A stretch of DNA of 64,000 nucleotides from Galbula dea (lineage: Eukaryota; Chordata; Aves; Piciformes; Galbulidae). The DNA lies in NCBI GenBank assembly GCA_013399015.1, contig VWZX01007386.1:434001-498000 (forward strand). The letters run 5' to 3'. The notes under the pieces are model-generated. The model was not told the DNA's origin. It ran no database searches and saw nothing but the letters and a program-made list of their open reading frames with translations. Below, piece after piece: positions 21,626 to 34,402 of this stretch; the stretch's first letter is position 1; each line of letters opens with the position of its first letter. A program made the position numbers and the translations under genes.

Positions 21626-24600
21626 TTGAAATACATTTTGCATGTGTCTGTGTGACAAATCTCACTGGCTGAGCTGGTAGGCAGCATATTTACTTGAAAC
21701 ACTATTGTTAGAGAGGAATAGTAGGATGCTCCATACCTCAAAGACTACAGAGTCATGGAGTATTTTTCCTGCAAACAACTGCTTTAAAGAAAGGGGGAAA
21801 AAAAAGAAAAAAAAAACCCACAGAGCTACTAATGAGTTGGTTTTATTCTCCAGGTATAAATACTTTTGAATTTTGTCACATTATATTAGATCAATACACT
21901 CAGTCCTTGAATTTGCAGATATTTATAGAGTATCAGGTTTATAGAGAATCAGGTCCCTGCTGTAAACCTCCTGAATAATAACCATCTTATTCATTTAAAT
22001 ATTTTTTTCTATTGATTTCAGCTTTGCTGGGACTTAAACTTTCAGATCTCTACCAGAGATTCAATCACTATATTCACATTGGCCTTCACTCAATATTTAG
22101 ACAAGCTTTCAGGCTCATCAACTTAATTCTTTTTTTGAATATGGGCTACAAAAAGGAAATTTCTCTGAGTAAATGCTACTATACCATTTCTAGCCTCAGG
22201 AAACTTCTGCAAATAAACAAAACTGTTGTTAAAGATTTGGAAGAATGCTGTGAATTAAATCAAATTGGATAGAGAGATCAGTTCCCAGTGAAGAAAAGAG
22301 AGCTTCTGAAGGTCTCCACTAGGAAGAGTAGTTCCCAAGATTGAACTCTTGGCCCCTGGAAGTTCCTTACACTCCAATGGGAGCCAGGATTTTACCTTTA
22401 ATGTTTATTCCATTTTCTTAATCACTTTTGAAAAAAGAAAGGTTGTGTATGGATGTAACTTCTATTTAGCTCATTTTCCTAATGCCAAGCAAGAAACAAC
22501 CCTAATAATAAGCAGATCGTTAAGAGAAAGTCACATGTTTCTCTTTCTGAAACACTGCTCTACCCTAGTACAAAACAGAGCATGTTACTCATTGTGGAGG
22601 ACAATTAAGTCCCAGAAACATTCACTGCTCCCTGGGAACAATTGGCACCATTATGTGATCAACAAATCTATGCCTTATGCACATTCCCCACCACCCTTTT
22701 TCTTTTTTTTGTGCAGACATCTAATATAAGCACAAGGGATTAAAAAAAACCCAACAAACAACAACTCAGATTGTGGAATTTGCCTATAGCTCCTATATTT
22801 TCCTCACATATTGGGATACAGTACCTATCCTAAAATCACAAGACTAATACAAGAACTATGAAATCCTATGACAATACTTGCTCTCTCACATGCCTTTTGA
22901 TTTCTTTTCTAACATCCCAGATTAGCATTTATAAGATTTTTCTTCAAAACATGAGGTTTACTTTAAGATGAATAGCAAAGCCAAGATATTCATAAGAACT
23001 CCCAGTCCCCATATTTGGTATTCAAATAAAAGACAAAACCCTCCAAATCCTATAAGGGTCAATATCATCAGGCAAATTGACAATGCAGATGGAGGTATTG
23101 GGGGAGGAGGGGGCCTGTCTCCCACTTGACTGTTCCAAAAGTTATGGAATTTTATATCAACTGCATTAAAAAAAAAATCAAACATGCCCTCTAAGTTTAA
23201 CTTGGGCATCAGTTTTAACAAAAAGGCATTGGTCAAACAGTCCATTTATTTTTTTTCCATTTGGAGTGAGACAAACCTGTGGAAAATTTGCATTCTAGTG
23301 ACAGATTAGTCTTTGAACAGCTTCAAAGTTGAGAGCTACCTTGAGCTGACTAATTTGTGAGCCCACTTCCAAAGATTTGATGTTTAGAACAACAAAAAAG
23401 ACTTTATCAGCTTAGCCATGCTTGAGGGCTTGACATAATACAGGTCATAAATTGTTCTGAAAATGTGAAAGTTAAAAATGATGTTTACTTTATTAAACAA
23501 AAGTAAGCAGAATATATTCCTTTTTCCTTCCCTTGCTTAGCAGGAAAATGCATCTTATTTAGAAGGAATGCTGTCTGAGGATTCATGTAAGCATGGATAT
23601 ATCTGTATTTTTGGTTTATTTGCTTTACACTTTTGTTCACAGCCTCCTGTTTCATTTTCTCCTATTCACAGCACAGGCTCAGCAACCTCTTCAGTGGTTT
23701 TGAAGATACACATGCAAACAACTCTGGAACTACTCAGGTTGCAACGCACACACAAAACTGAGGTCCTGACCCAAGAAGTCTGACATGCTTTCTGGAAGGT
23801 AAGATTCAAGCATGGAGATATAGAGATCTCAGGAAGGTTAGGGCATATTTTATAGCCCATATGAAACCAGCAATAGTCAAGTTTAATTTAAACCTAGGTG
23901 GGCTGAGAGAAGAGTACACCCACCTTTCAGCCCTGGTGTTGGGGTTCATTACCATGGTGTTTGGCAATATCTTTCTTGCCCTTTCCCATTTCACCTTTCT
24001 ACACAAGGCATGAAATCACCTTCTCTTTAATTTCAATCAGAAAACAAATGTCAAAATTTTCCAAAACTCACCTTTGGCCATTGTCCTTTCATATAGACTA
24101 TTTAATTCACAGGGTGTGACATACATTCACTGTTCCATGTATTACTCCATTATTCCTCTCCTTCTTCCCCTGATTTGAGAAATACATCCCAGGTCATGTC
24201 ATCACTCTCAGACTCTCAGGAGGACAGGAAGGCAGAGATGCACAGTAGGTATTGTTACAATAGCTGCCACCACTAATTCCATAAGGATAATGTTATAGCA
24301 ATTCTAACAGTTACACAGTGATGGTAGAAGTGCCAAAACTGGTGCCAGGGAACTTTTTCTGCATTTAAAGTACTGGATGCTTACTACATACAATTAACAT
24401 CTTAAGTCAAATAAATTAATCCCTTCTTTAATGTGTAGAACCAGCAATTACTCCATACAAGATAGTTGCAAAAATGGAATAACTTCTCTGTAAGTAAAAA
24501 AATATATTTTTTTCTTTTATAAAATATTATAGTATAGGTATTTTGGGAGGGGGGAGAAAAATACCTTTAAATTGTCTAAAGTACTGCATTTTAGATCACA

Positions 24601-26588
24601 AGCACAGCCACATCTCATTTATTAAAACACAACATAAAACTTAGTTCTTCTAAGTATATACTGATTTTCTTCAAGACTCAAAGCATTGAGCTGATTACAT
24701 ATAACTAGAAGTGGAAACAAATCCACAGCAGGCATTTCATTTATAAAGAGGAAAGAGAAATACTTCTATTATAGACCCTCCAGGAGTCCCCATGAGACCA
24801 CTCACAGACCAGCATCCCATTATACTAAGCACTGTACAAATATAGGACAAAACAACTCTGTCCAAACTCAAAGCATCAGTAGGTAGACCACAGACAGGAT
24901 GCCTGAGCAAGATAGTTATCCTGGTAAAAAAAATGTAGTCCCTCCAGAGATCAAAATTAAAAGGAAAACCATCCAGCTACCATATTTGTTAAGCAACAGA
25001 AAACAACTTGTATGTCATGTTCATGTTCAAAGCTCCATGTTACCATTAAATAATGGGAGGGCTCTGTTCTGAAGTGCTGGTTCTCAAGCACTGAGCTGAA
25101 GTTCATGCTGAACTCCTACCCATGGGACCAGACTCTTCCCAATCTCTCAGCTCCTAGTTGACAGCTAGGGATAAACAGCACTGAAAACTAAAAGTTCAAA
25201 TTTCCTAAAGGATGTACCTTAAGTCTGCTTTTCAGCCTTGTTTAGACTTCAGTAATAGTATTATATATTTTAATATACATTGAATTCTTTGGCCAGTTTT
25301 AACCAAATCATCTTCTTATGTGTTTAATAATTATCAGCAGCCTCAGATGGGGATGGGAACATTGTCCCCAGGAAAGGAAAACCTGAAGCACTCACCCAGC
25401 AGGTACCAGCACTGCCTCACCTAGAAACCAGTTGATGCTTTTCCTCTTCATGATAGTTTGTAAACACAGGAGGGAGTGGGAAGTCCCTGCTCTGTGGTGT
25501 GGTTTAGGTGACAGTGGGAGTAGTGAAATGAGGAGGTCAGAGAGGGAAGAGGGAGGATGAGACACTGTGGTTCTCACGATGGGAATGAGACATGGGCAGA
25601 GGGTACAGGTCTGTGGGATATTTAACTGTCTTATTCCCACTATCCACAACACTATCTATATATAGACATATTTTTTAATGTTTCATCTGGAAAATCTGAC
25701 ATGGGATTTGCAAAGTTCCTTCCCTGCCTCCTGATCAAAAGGACAGTGGAGAAGCTCAAGTGCTGGAAATCCTGTTACACCTGTAAAACTCCACCATCAG
25801 CTGATGACTTTTAGCTAACTGAGAAACAACATTTTTGCCATTCAGAAAATTCTTCATTTCCAAGCAGTTTTCATCCCAGTTTGTGAGGCTTCCCAGGTCC
25901 TTTAGATCCTCCCACTCCACAACAGCCTAATCAAGCAGTATGCTGAAACACAAGGAAATTGGGTAAGGGAACAGATAGCCATAAACCTAAGGTGCCAGAG
26001 ACAACCACATCTTCTGACCAATTACCATTTCCCAATGATAATGTCAGAAAGCCTCTGACCAGCTGGACTGAAAACACAGCAACCACAGCTCCTGTCAGTA
26101 CCACAGTGCCCTTCCTCATCAATTAATTTCCCTCAGGAGCAACACACCAGGAGAACAAGGAGGCTGTTTGAAGGACTCTCAGTGGGGACAAAGGAAGGCT
26201 TGTGATCTTACCCAGAATTGTCATTCAGCCACACAGGAAGATAAATCTGATAGGGATGTTCTGGGCAGAATAATGCTCCCAACAGTTTGCAGTCTGGTTT
26301 CATCTGGTTTTGTCTGTTGAACAGTACAGGAGTTGAGCAGTTCAGTGCCATAAAGGGAATGTGTATACCACTCACATCATTTATCCTGATAAAGGTTAAT
26401 AAATGTGATGGCAGGCTGACCACAGACCAAGCCCTTATCAGGGTGCCCAGAAAGAGCAGAACAGGACCTTGATGATGGCTTGGCTGCAAGAACTGACAAG
26501 GCATGGCCAAGGATGTTGATCAATATAGGTTCAGTATTTCTTGTGCTCCTCCTCTCTAGAGGTAACTTTTGTCTCATCTGTTACATAC
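21626..26588. other. Intergenic sequence between VWF and CD9, VWF-proximal part
   Basis: No gene is supported here. The sequence is AT-rich with simple tracts and one short tandem duplication (21921-21953). Open frames of 86 residues (22012-22272) and 126 residues (22349-22729) have no recognisable domain, no splice context and ordinary composition, so I treat them as chance. Confidence 0.7.
21921..21953. repeat. Short tandem duplication, two 16-17 base units
   Basis: TTTATAGAGTATCAGG is followed directly by TTTATAGAGAATCAGG, one base apart in sequence. It lies about 390 bases upstream of the inferred VWF start. Confidence 0.75.
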
Positions 26589-26589
26589 A

Positions 26590-26762
26590 TTGCCCAGAGA
26601 GGTTGTGGAGGCCCCATCCCTGGCAGTGTTTAAGGCCAGGCTGGATGTGGCCCTGGATGACCTGGTCTAGTGCATGTGGCATCCCTGCCCATGGCAGGGG
26701 GGTTGGAACTAGATGATCTTTAAGGTCGCTTCCAACCTCAGCCATTCTATGATTCTATGATT
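26590..26762 (+). repeat. CR1 LINE 3'-end fragment
   Basis: A well-preserved CR1 tail: GCCCAGAGAGGTTGTGGAGG, CCCCATCCCTGG, GGCCAGGCTGGATG, GGGGTTGGAACTAGATGATC and finally TTCTATGATTCTATGATT. It is 5'-truncated. It is among the least diverged copies in the window. Confidence 0.95.
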
Positions 26763-28550
26763 ATAAACTACCTAGAGCTGGCAGCTTGTCCCTAGTCTCC
26801 ATTTGTACAGGACTTGGCAAAGTAGGGACTGGGTCCAGCACTCTGCATTACAAATAACATCAGCACTACCCAGGGAAGGAAAAAAAATAAAATGAGAAAA
26901 AAAGTCAAACCTGAGCTCTACCACATGCACTGAACTTGAGTTTAATCCCATGGAATGGAGGGAAGGTAAAGCCTTTGCAAGTGATGAAGGACACATTCAG
27001 ATCTAGGCTAGAGTTTACAGCTGCCAGGAACTAATCACACAACTGACATAAATCCTAGTCTAGACAAAGCTTTCTACACTGAAAAGGGTAAAAATACAGC
27101 ACAATGGCATGGAAGAGAGTTTCACACCCTTCTGTAATGAAGGTTGAGACCACTTCAGCAAGGCTAGAAAATATTTTAAGCACCAGAGAGAGAGTCATGC
27201 TGACTTCTACTGTCTTATCATTTTACTGTGCTTATTAAGGACACAGTCCAGGTTCAAAGCCCCTCAGATATGGATCTACCAAACCCATACCAGTTACTTA
27301 CAAAGGTCATCATGCATATTTGGGTCCAAACCAATATCAAGTGTTCTGTTAGCTACTGCAGAACAGTGAGAACACGATGGTCCTCAACCCCATTTTCCCA
27401 CAAGTCCTTCACAACCTTGTGTCCCAGGTGAGCCAGTCTCCTGATTCTTGCTTCCTCCAACCATTTTCATCAGCATCCTGTGGAAAATAACAGAAACAGT
27501 ATAGCCCTAGGTGAGAAGAGGGGCACTAGGAGACTATGAGGTGAGGAAAGAACAAGCATGCAACCAAGACACTGCGTGCACCACACAGTCACTGCCAGGA
27601 AGCCAGGGACTCTGAAGTCTAGCACTCAGCCAGGGTTAAACAAGCACCCTGAAAAATTACTTTCAAAAAATTGCACACATCTACTCAAAACAGCAATTTT
27701 GAAAAATCATTATTCATTGGAAGGGAGGGATGTGCAGCAATAACTTCTTCTCAGGAAGCAATGACTATTGAGGTAAGGCAGTATAAATGCAAACTGCTGA
27801 GAAGTGAAAAATGCAGAATTAAATACTGCTTTGTGAGGAGGTGGAAACCTTAAATCTGCCCTGCTAGATGCAAAACTTCTGTTGCTGTTGTTATACAAGC
27901 TGCCTAGCAATTACTTCTGGCCTTCAGAATAGACCATTTCTACCACTGTAAGAGAGGAGGAGAGAGCAGGAGGCAATGAAGTCAGCATCACGGCGTCCAA
28001 ACCCAAGCTCCCAGCTGCCCAGCAAGCTGGATCCAGCTGTATTCACTGGCAGAGGGGAGGGTGGTGAGGAGGAACAAGGGGGTGTGTATCTTCCACAAAG
28101 CAAACACACTGTGTTTCAGTGGAGATTATCTTCTTAGGGCTTTCATCTATCAAATGCTATGACTTTTCTCCCTGCCTCCCTGGCTTTCCTACTCCTCAGC
28201 ATGTCTAGAATTCTCTTGCAATGTCTGCTGCCATAGAACCAGTTTTGCTGTGGTCAGCGTCCTGGCAGATGTTCAGGTACAAGGCAAACATGCTTTCTGG
28301 CAGGCACCTACCCCTGCAAGATCATAAGGTCAAGTACAGCAAGGGCCTGATTAAATCTGAGGTTTATTAATACCAATTTTGGGTAAATACCTAATATACA
28401 ATACTGGCTTTTCCAGCTCAGGATGTGTCAGAGTAGGGTTACTCTGATGCACAAAAATATTTGCTATAATTCCAGATTAGATGATGGTGTGCTCAAATAA
28501 AAATGTCTTTGAATTTTTAAATTTATTTTCAGTACTTATTCAACACTGGT
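26763..28550. other. Intergenic sequence
   Basis: No gene, RNA or transposon was recognised between the two CR1 fragments. Small open frames of 60-74 residues overlap on both strands without any domain signature. Confidence 0.65.
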
Positions 28551-28640
28551 ACAGAATCACAGAATGTTAGGAGTTGGAAGGGACCTCAAAAGATCATCTA
28601 GTCCAACCCTCCTGCCACAGCAGGATTCCCTAGACCAAAT
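28551..28640 (-). repeat. CR1 LINE 3'-end fragment
   Basis: The plus strand starts ACAGAATCACAGAATGTTAG, then GGAAGGGACCTCAAAAGATC, then TAGTCCAACCCTCCTGCCAC. This is the reverse complement of the CR1 3' end, so the element points left. Only about 90 bases are kept. Confidence 0.93.
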
Positions 28641-31600
28641 ACTGGTATCACTGTGACAAGAGAAGGCAAATTACATTATTCTCACTGTGCAAATACAATT
28701 CAAACTCTGTCTCTGGGAAATGTTCCTATGTACTATCAGTATGGAGACTCAAAATTACAAGAACACACCTGGACTTGCATCCAGCAGGAAAATACCTACT
28801 GGGTTGCTGCTATCTCTGCTGAGAAGCCCTTGAAAATAAACCAAACACAAATCACACTAATGGGAAGGCTGTCACTTCTGGATTCAACAACAGAAATGAA
28901 ATATAATAGGGAAAAGAAACATTGGCTCTGTTCCCAGACACAAAAAGTAAATCATCTGCAGAGGGAATGACTCTCCTCTCTTGCCTTTCATCCCAACCCA
29001 GATATCATATCTATGGAAGCAAGTATACAGAAACTTTCCCACCTCTTGACAAACCAACTTAGAAAAAAAAAGCTGTTTATGCTTTGTAAATTATACATAT
29101 CTATCAAACACATGACAAAATCATCTACAAAAATTAACTGCCTCCTGAAATTAAAGAGCAAAATATGTAATCTCAGCAATACTCAGTCCAGCTGTAAATT
29201 TCCACAGGCTCCTTTGAGAATCTAGGGGGTCCATACAGAAGTTGTTTTGTGAAATTATGTACATATATATAAAGTCTAAGAATTGAAATATTGTCAGTTT
29301 CCTGAGCTGTTTTCTCAAGCTGGACATCAAAAAAAATACTAGGACTCATTACCCCTTAAGTCTCCCACCCTGTGCTCAGTGGCAACCCAGCACAGGCCCC
29401 TCACTCCATCCCCCTGACTGACCCAGGTCATGGGAGCCAAAAAAAGGCAAAGAGTTGCCCCCTCTCAGAGGCATGCCCACAGACATTTAAAGGATCAGAA
29501 CATGTTGAATTGCAAACAAACTGTTAATGATAACCAACATAAATATCACCTAGAGTGGTTTTTTTAGCTTTATTTTGTATCAACCCAGGCTTGAGCCCAT
29601 GTTCTGTGAGGCCTGGGCAGAATCAAGTCCTTGAACAAGACATATTTGCAAGTGTCTGCTCCTATTTAGACACCAAAATGGATGAATTCAAATTAGAAAT
29701 GGAGATATTTTGCAATAAGCATTTCTAATCCAGGTAGTCCAGTGGGAAATGGGACTTTCCCAAAAGCTTTGCTACCAAGTGGCAGCTAAGCTCTGGAAAC
29801 CCCAGATTTCACACGTTCATTACCTCTGCAGTCAGAAAAGAATAGCTGTGTACTCAGCTCTCCTAGTCTTCTGAAGAGTATATTCCAGTTCTCCAGAGCT
29901 CTGGTATCTGGCAAGTTTTCAACATCACATACTTGCTGACTATCCTAGTGTGCTCCAGGATAATGCTGAATTATGAACCCAGCCCTTTGAAAAGAATACA
30001 GGAACACTTTGTGCAAAGAGTTCTCTCCTCCACCCAGAGAGCTACTGGGGAAATACCAGGTTTGTGTTTTAGCTCAGAGGAGAGTAAGGCAGGGAGAACA
30101 GAGGTTGACAGAGAAAGAAGAGTCAAGCCTGCAGCCCTGATGAGAAGTTAGAGCAGTGAGGGTGCTGAGGCCACAGGGGGAAAAGCTGTGCCTCTCACCC
30201 TTTCTGTGTGAAGAACTGAGAACAAAGCGATCAGGAAATGACAGTGCTCAGGTCAGAGATGGGCAAGAGAAGCACGAGTGTGGAGGAGGCAAAGGAACCC
30301 AAGGTAAGGAAATCTGAACTAGGTTAAAATATAGATTAACAAAACCAAACAAAATCAAAAGGATCAACAAACAGATGGACATTTACCACAGTGCTGCCTC
30401 TTGCAACCTGTGCAATACTTGCTGTACCCTAAACTGTACAGTTTAGGATGAACACAGGGAACTTTTAGTCTCAAAAGATACCTGGTAGCCACCTACTAGC
30501 TGGACTGGCCCATTCTTCACTGTCATCTCTGCACAGGAGACAGCTTGAAGAATGAAATGTGTTGTTAAGTCTAGTATGAGCAAGAAAAGGTTTTCCTAAG
30601 GAAATCATTCAGCTGGAAGAGAGATGAAGGTAGCACTCCAGCTGCCCCCCTTCTCCTTCCCTTTCTCCTCCCCTCAGTCCTTTCAGGCCAGGTAGTACAA
30701 GGAAGGTACAGAGCCAGCCTGTGACAGAGCAGGGTCTTTTAGGGAGGGCATCAGGCCATTCATACAGGATAAAAGGGTGCCATTCTGCAGGGTAAATGCA
30801 CAGATGGTATCTTCAGTTCAAGACTGAGCCATGGTAATTCTACTGTTACTGCTCACACCACACTTGATAGATTAGAAACCATTTCCCTTTCTGTCTGTCT
30901 AGCATCTTTTATCATCTTTGAATGCACAAAGGAAATTTTAAAGACAAATCAAACAGCCCTTTCTGATCATTTTCTGTGACTTGCCTTGGAATAAAGACAC
31001 TTTGCAAAATCTTCAAGCTCAGCAATTTAAGTGAATCACTTAAGCCCAAGTTTAGAGACTTAAATACAGATATCCACACACCTGACTCACTGCTCAGCAG
31101 TTGTAAAAGAGCCTTATTTTTAATGAGAACAAAGCCCTGGGAGTTGAGGACACTGAGAACACCTGAGAACTACAGCTTAAGTCAATACTAGAGACTGAGA
31201 CTCAACAAAATCAACCCCTTCTTGCTTTATATGTAGCTGACTGGTTAGCAATTCCAGCCAAACATTTCTTCACCTTTCCATGATGTGTCACAGCAAACAC
31301 TGGTTAGCTTCATGGCAACAAGTGTGCATGCAAATAATGGGTAATAATAAAAATACATGCAAATCCATAGTATTTAGGCAAGATCTTTATCCACACTTAA
31401 TATTACCTAAACACAGATTATTTTATATCACATGCCAGAACATACCTAAACAAACAGAACTGAGGCTTATTTCATGTAGTGTTCAAATCCATTATAGGTT
31501 ATTAGCAATTTTTAGAACAAGTTGACTTTGTCCAAGTTAAAATCTAGTAACAACACAGCTAGTAAGGAACCATACAAGGCACACAAACAGACAAAATCAT

Positions 31601-32270
31601 CATATTCTATTAGGAAGGTGGTTTATTGCTTGGAATTTCTTGACGTTTTGGGGCCACTAGTAAACTAGAGTCATGTACCAATTTTGAGACATATCTCACA
31701 GTCTGCTTCTACTCCTGGCATTTGAAGACTGGTTGCTGAAGTTAAATACTCCTCTTTTCCCTGAGGCAATCTAAAAGGTATATTTTTTTTCCTCTCTCTC
31801 TCTCTCCTAGCTATATATTATCCAGGTCTGGGTGTACTTTACTTCAATCCCCTAGCCTCCATGCAGTCTGTAGAAACAACCCTTTCTTCCTCTAGAAAGA
31901 GTCTTCACAGGCTTTATTAAGCAGCTATAATCTAAGAAAAATAAGAATACTTAGTCTAGTCCTGAGAAAGCACACCTTCACCTATCTCAAAAGACTTCTG
32001 AAGAGTGCACAGTTCTTCCCTAGTTTAATTATGCTGATCATTAACATCTTTCCTCTTCAGTTTGGAGTCAAAAATCAGTTGCCTTCTAAAGAGACTTCTC
32101 CAGAGGCAGGTCTTCTTTATAGGCTTCACCTTTAGAGCACTCAGCTTGAAACTCCTAAAAAAGGTTACAGCTTTCTACCTATATGTGACCCAAGCCTCAG
32201 TTCTAAAATCAAAGGAGCAATGTTACTAAGCAAAGGATACTCTAGCTATCAGGGTAATATCAGCATAATT
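28641..32270. other. Intergenic sequence
   Basis: No gene is supported. Contents seen are a pyrimidine-rich tract at about 30643-30682 and a (CT)8 run at 31792-31807. The 105-residue open frame at 28653-28970 has no recognisable domain. Confidence 0.65.
31783..31807. repeat. T-run followed by (CT)8 microsatellite
   Basis: A run of eight T is followed by CCTCTCTCTCTCTCTC. It is a simple repeat that is probably length-variable. Confidence 0.85.
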
Positions 32271-32271
32271 A

Positions 32272-32345
32272 TCAACATAATGTGTTACATATGCTAGTTT
32301 GATGTCTGCCCACAATCCTTTGCCTTCCACTCTCACAACATTAAC
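32272..32345 (-). repeat. Copy 1 of a diverged duplicated block (unclassified)
   Basis: The plus strand from CATAATGTGTTACATATGCT through GTCTGCCCACAATCCTTTGC to CCACTCTCACAACATTAA is closely matched at 34203-34270 in the same orientation. I do not recognise the family. On the minus strand both copies are open and share a peptide resembling RVEGK-LWA-I-LAY-THY, which may only reflect the duplication. Confidence 0.65.
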
Positions 32346-34202
32346 AACACAAACAAAGAAATTACAACTTTTTTGGAAATACTTCTTACTCCAAGAACCA
32401 GACTCCTTCACAGCAACTTGAGCTCATTTGCTTCTTCACACCTCCATACCACACAATTCATTCTAAAGAACTCCAACACTGCTTTAAAGCTTCAAAGCCA
32501 CAAGGCAGCTTGATCAGCTGCAAAACTGAACTCATCTGTTACCCTAATCTAAGGCAATAAGTTGATCACACAAAAGAAAAATTGATATTACTTATTATTT
32601 CAAAAAGGTCAAACAAAGCTATAGAGTCAACATTTTTTTTTGAGCAGCAATATCTGATATTATGGCTATAATATATAATATAAATTATGCATATCATTTC
32701 AAATTTAGTAGTGAGCTGAATAACACCTTAAATCAAAACCAAAGAATAATTGCCACTGCAAAAAGAATCAAAATAATATGATGATGCTTATTTACCACCT
32801 TTTTAACTTCTCAGATGAAGATTTATTTCAGAAAATATTGCATAAACAAGACTTAAAATTTAGAGAATCTAACCCTGCTCCCTTGAGAAGCATGAAGAAT
32901 ATCCAGAAATGTACATACCAAGCCCCATTTCTCAGGAGACTTTCAATCCTTATTTGATGACTTGGTAGGTAGGGAAAAGATTATTTTCAACCATGTTCTA
33001 ACTTGGTTCTTGTTGCCATCCACCAGTTTCCTGTAAGCTTTCATCTAAGGAAGTTGTGGCACTGGCTAAGAGAAGACACAGTTAGTGAACAGCAGAGTTA
33101 AGTTTGCCTGAAGGCTGATGAAAGAATCAGACCTGTGGTTTTGGTCCACTATGAGAAAGTTTCAAAAGTTATGTCAACATCAGTAGAGAAAGAGGTATGC
33201 CTTTAAAGAAAGCTTTTCAGCTTAAAGTAACACAAGCTGAAGTTGGGATGGGGAGAAATACAATGTCACAGCTTTAAAAACATACTTTACACTTTGAAAA
33301 CCTAACCTATGGAAAGAAGCCTTCCTGTGGGATACCACAGTGCATGTGCTGTCCCAGAGTTCTTCAGGAGGGCTAATTACTCATTTAATTAATGATGATT
33401 TAAAGAATGTGTGCCCATTGTTTCAAGGTAGTGTGATTCATGGGAAGAAAAGGGAGAGAATATTTGTAAGACATAAAAAGAAGTGTTCCTTTACATTATT
33501 CCCCACATCTTGTTTTTGATGAGAGGACATTCCCTATCCCCTTATGGCATCGTATGGAAAAGGGAAAGCATGTTCAGCAATATGTTCATACTGAAAATCT
33601 CACTTTGCTTCTGGATTTGATGTAAATATAGCCCTGTTTGGGCACTTGCTAAAAAAAGATTAGGCAATCAGCTCAAATTTGGTGTAACCTCCCTCTTCTA
33701 AATTGAATCACAACACCCAGAGTTTCCCCCTCTTGGATTTCACCTCTCTTTTATCTGCTCTAAAGAGCAGGCCCCAGCATACAATGCTTACCTTTCCCAT
33801 GCTATCTCTTAAACTCTAAGACATTTTCAAGAAAAAAGGGAGTTGTTTCCCTTTTACAACACTTAAAACACACAGGCAGACTGTAGCAGCTTTATTTTTT
33901 ACTCCTTCTCTTGAAGATACAGGCTGGTTTGCCTCAAACAGGTCTTAATGAGCTACGCTTCTGTTTCCATCACTGAAATAAAGAAATGTTCAAGTAAACA
34001 CAAGCACCAAAATAATCCAAGCAGATACATTTCAACTCCTAAGAACCCATCTATCACCTGTACAAAGCCTCCTACAACAGCTTGCCAGCTGATCCACATT
34101 TGACAACAGCAATTGAGACTGGTCAAATGGTCTGAACTGCTGAGGACAGTGAGGGTATCTGTCAAGTCATACTTTCCAGTAGCAGCTGTAGCAAAACAAA
34201 TT

Positions 34203-34270
34203 GCATAATGTGTTGCATATGCTAACTGGATGCCTGCCCACAATACTTTGCCCTCCACTCTCATAACATT
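34203..34270 (-). repeat. Copy 2 of a diverged duplicated block (unclassified)
   Basis: It matches 32272-32345: GCATAATGTGTTGCATATGC, then CTGCCCACAATACTTTGCCC, then CCACTCTCATAACATTAA. It sits inside a 149-codon minus-strand open frame (34402-33953). That frame has a hydrophobic C-terminal third but no domain I can name, and may be chance or a decayed repeat. Confidence 0.65.
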
Positions 34271-34402
34271 AAAAAAAAAATAAATAAACATTGCAATTCT
34301 GCCATTGTTTTCCAAAGCCTGAGAATGTACTTCAGTACCTTCTGGTAATTTCAGAAACAAAATATACTTTATGCTCATAGGTACTTTCAAAGATGGGTCC
34401 AC

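Noticed and set aside
22349..22729. 126-codon plus-strand open frame between VWF and CD9
   Set aside because: There is no recognisable domain, no splice or promoter context, and it ends in a low-complexity Pro/Phe run from a T-tract.
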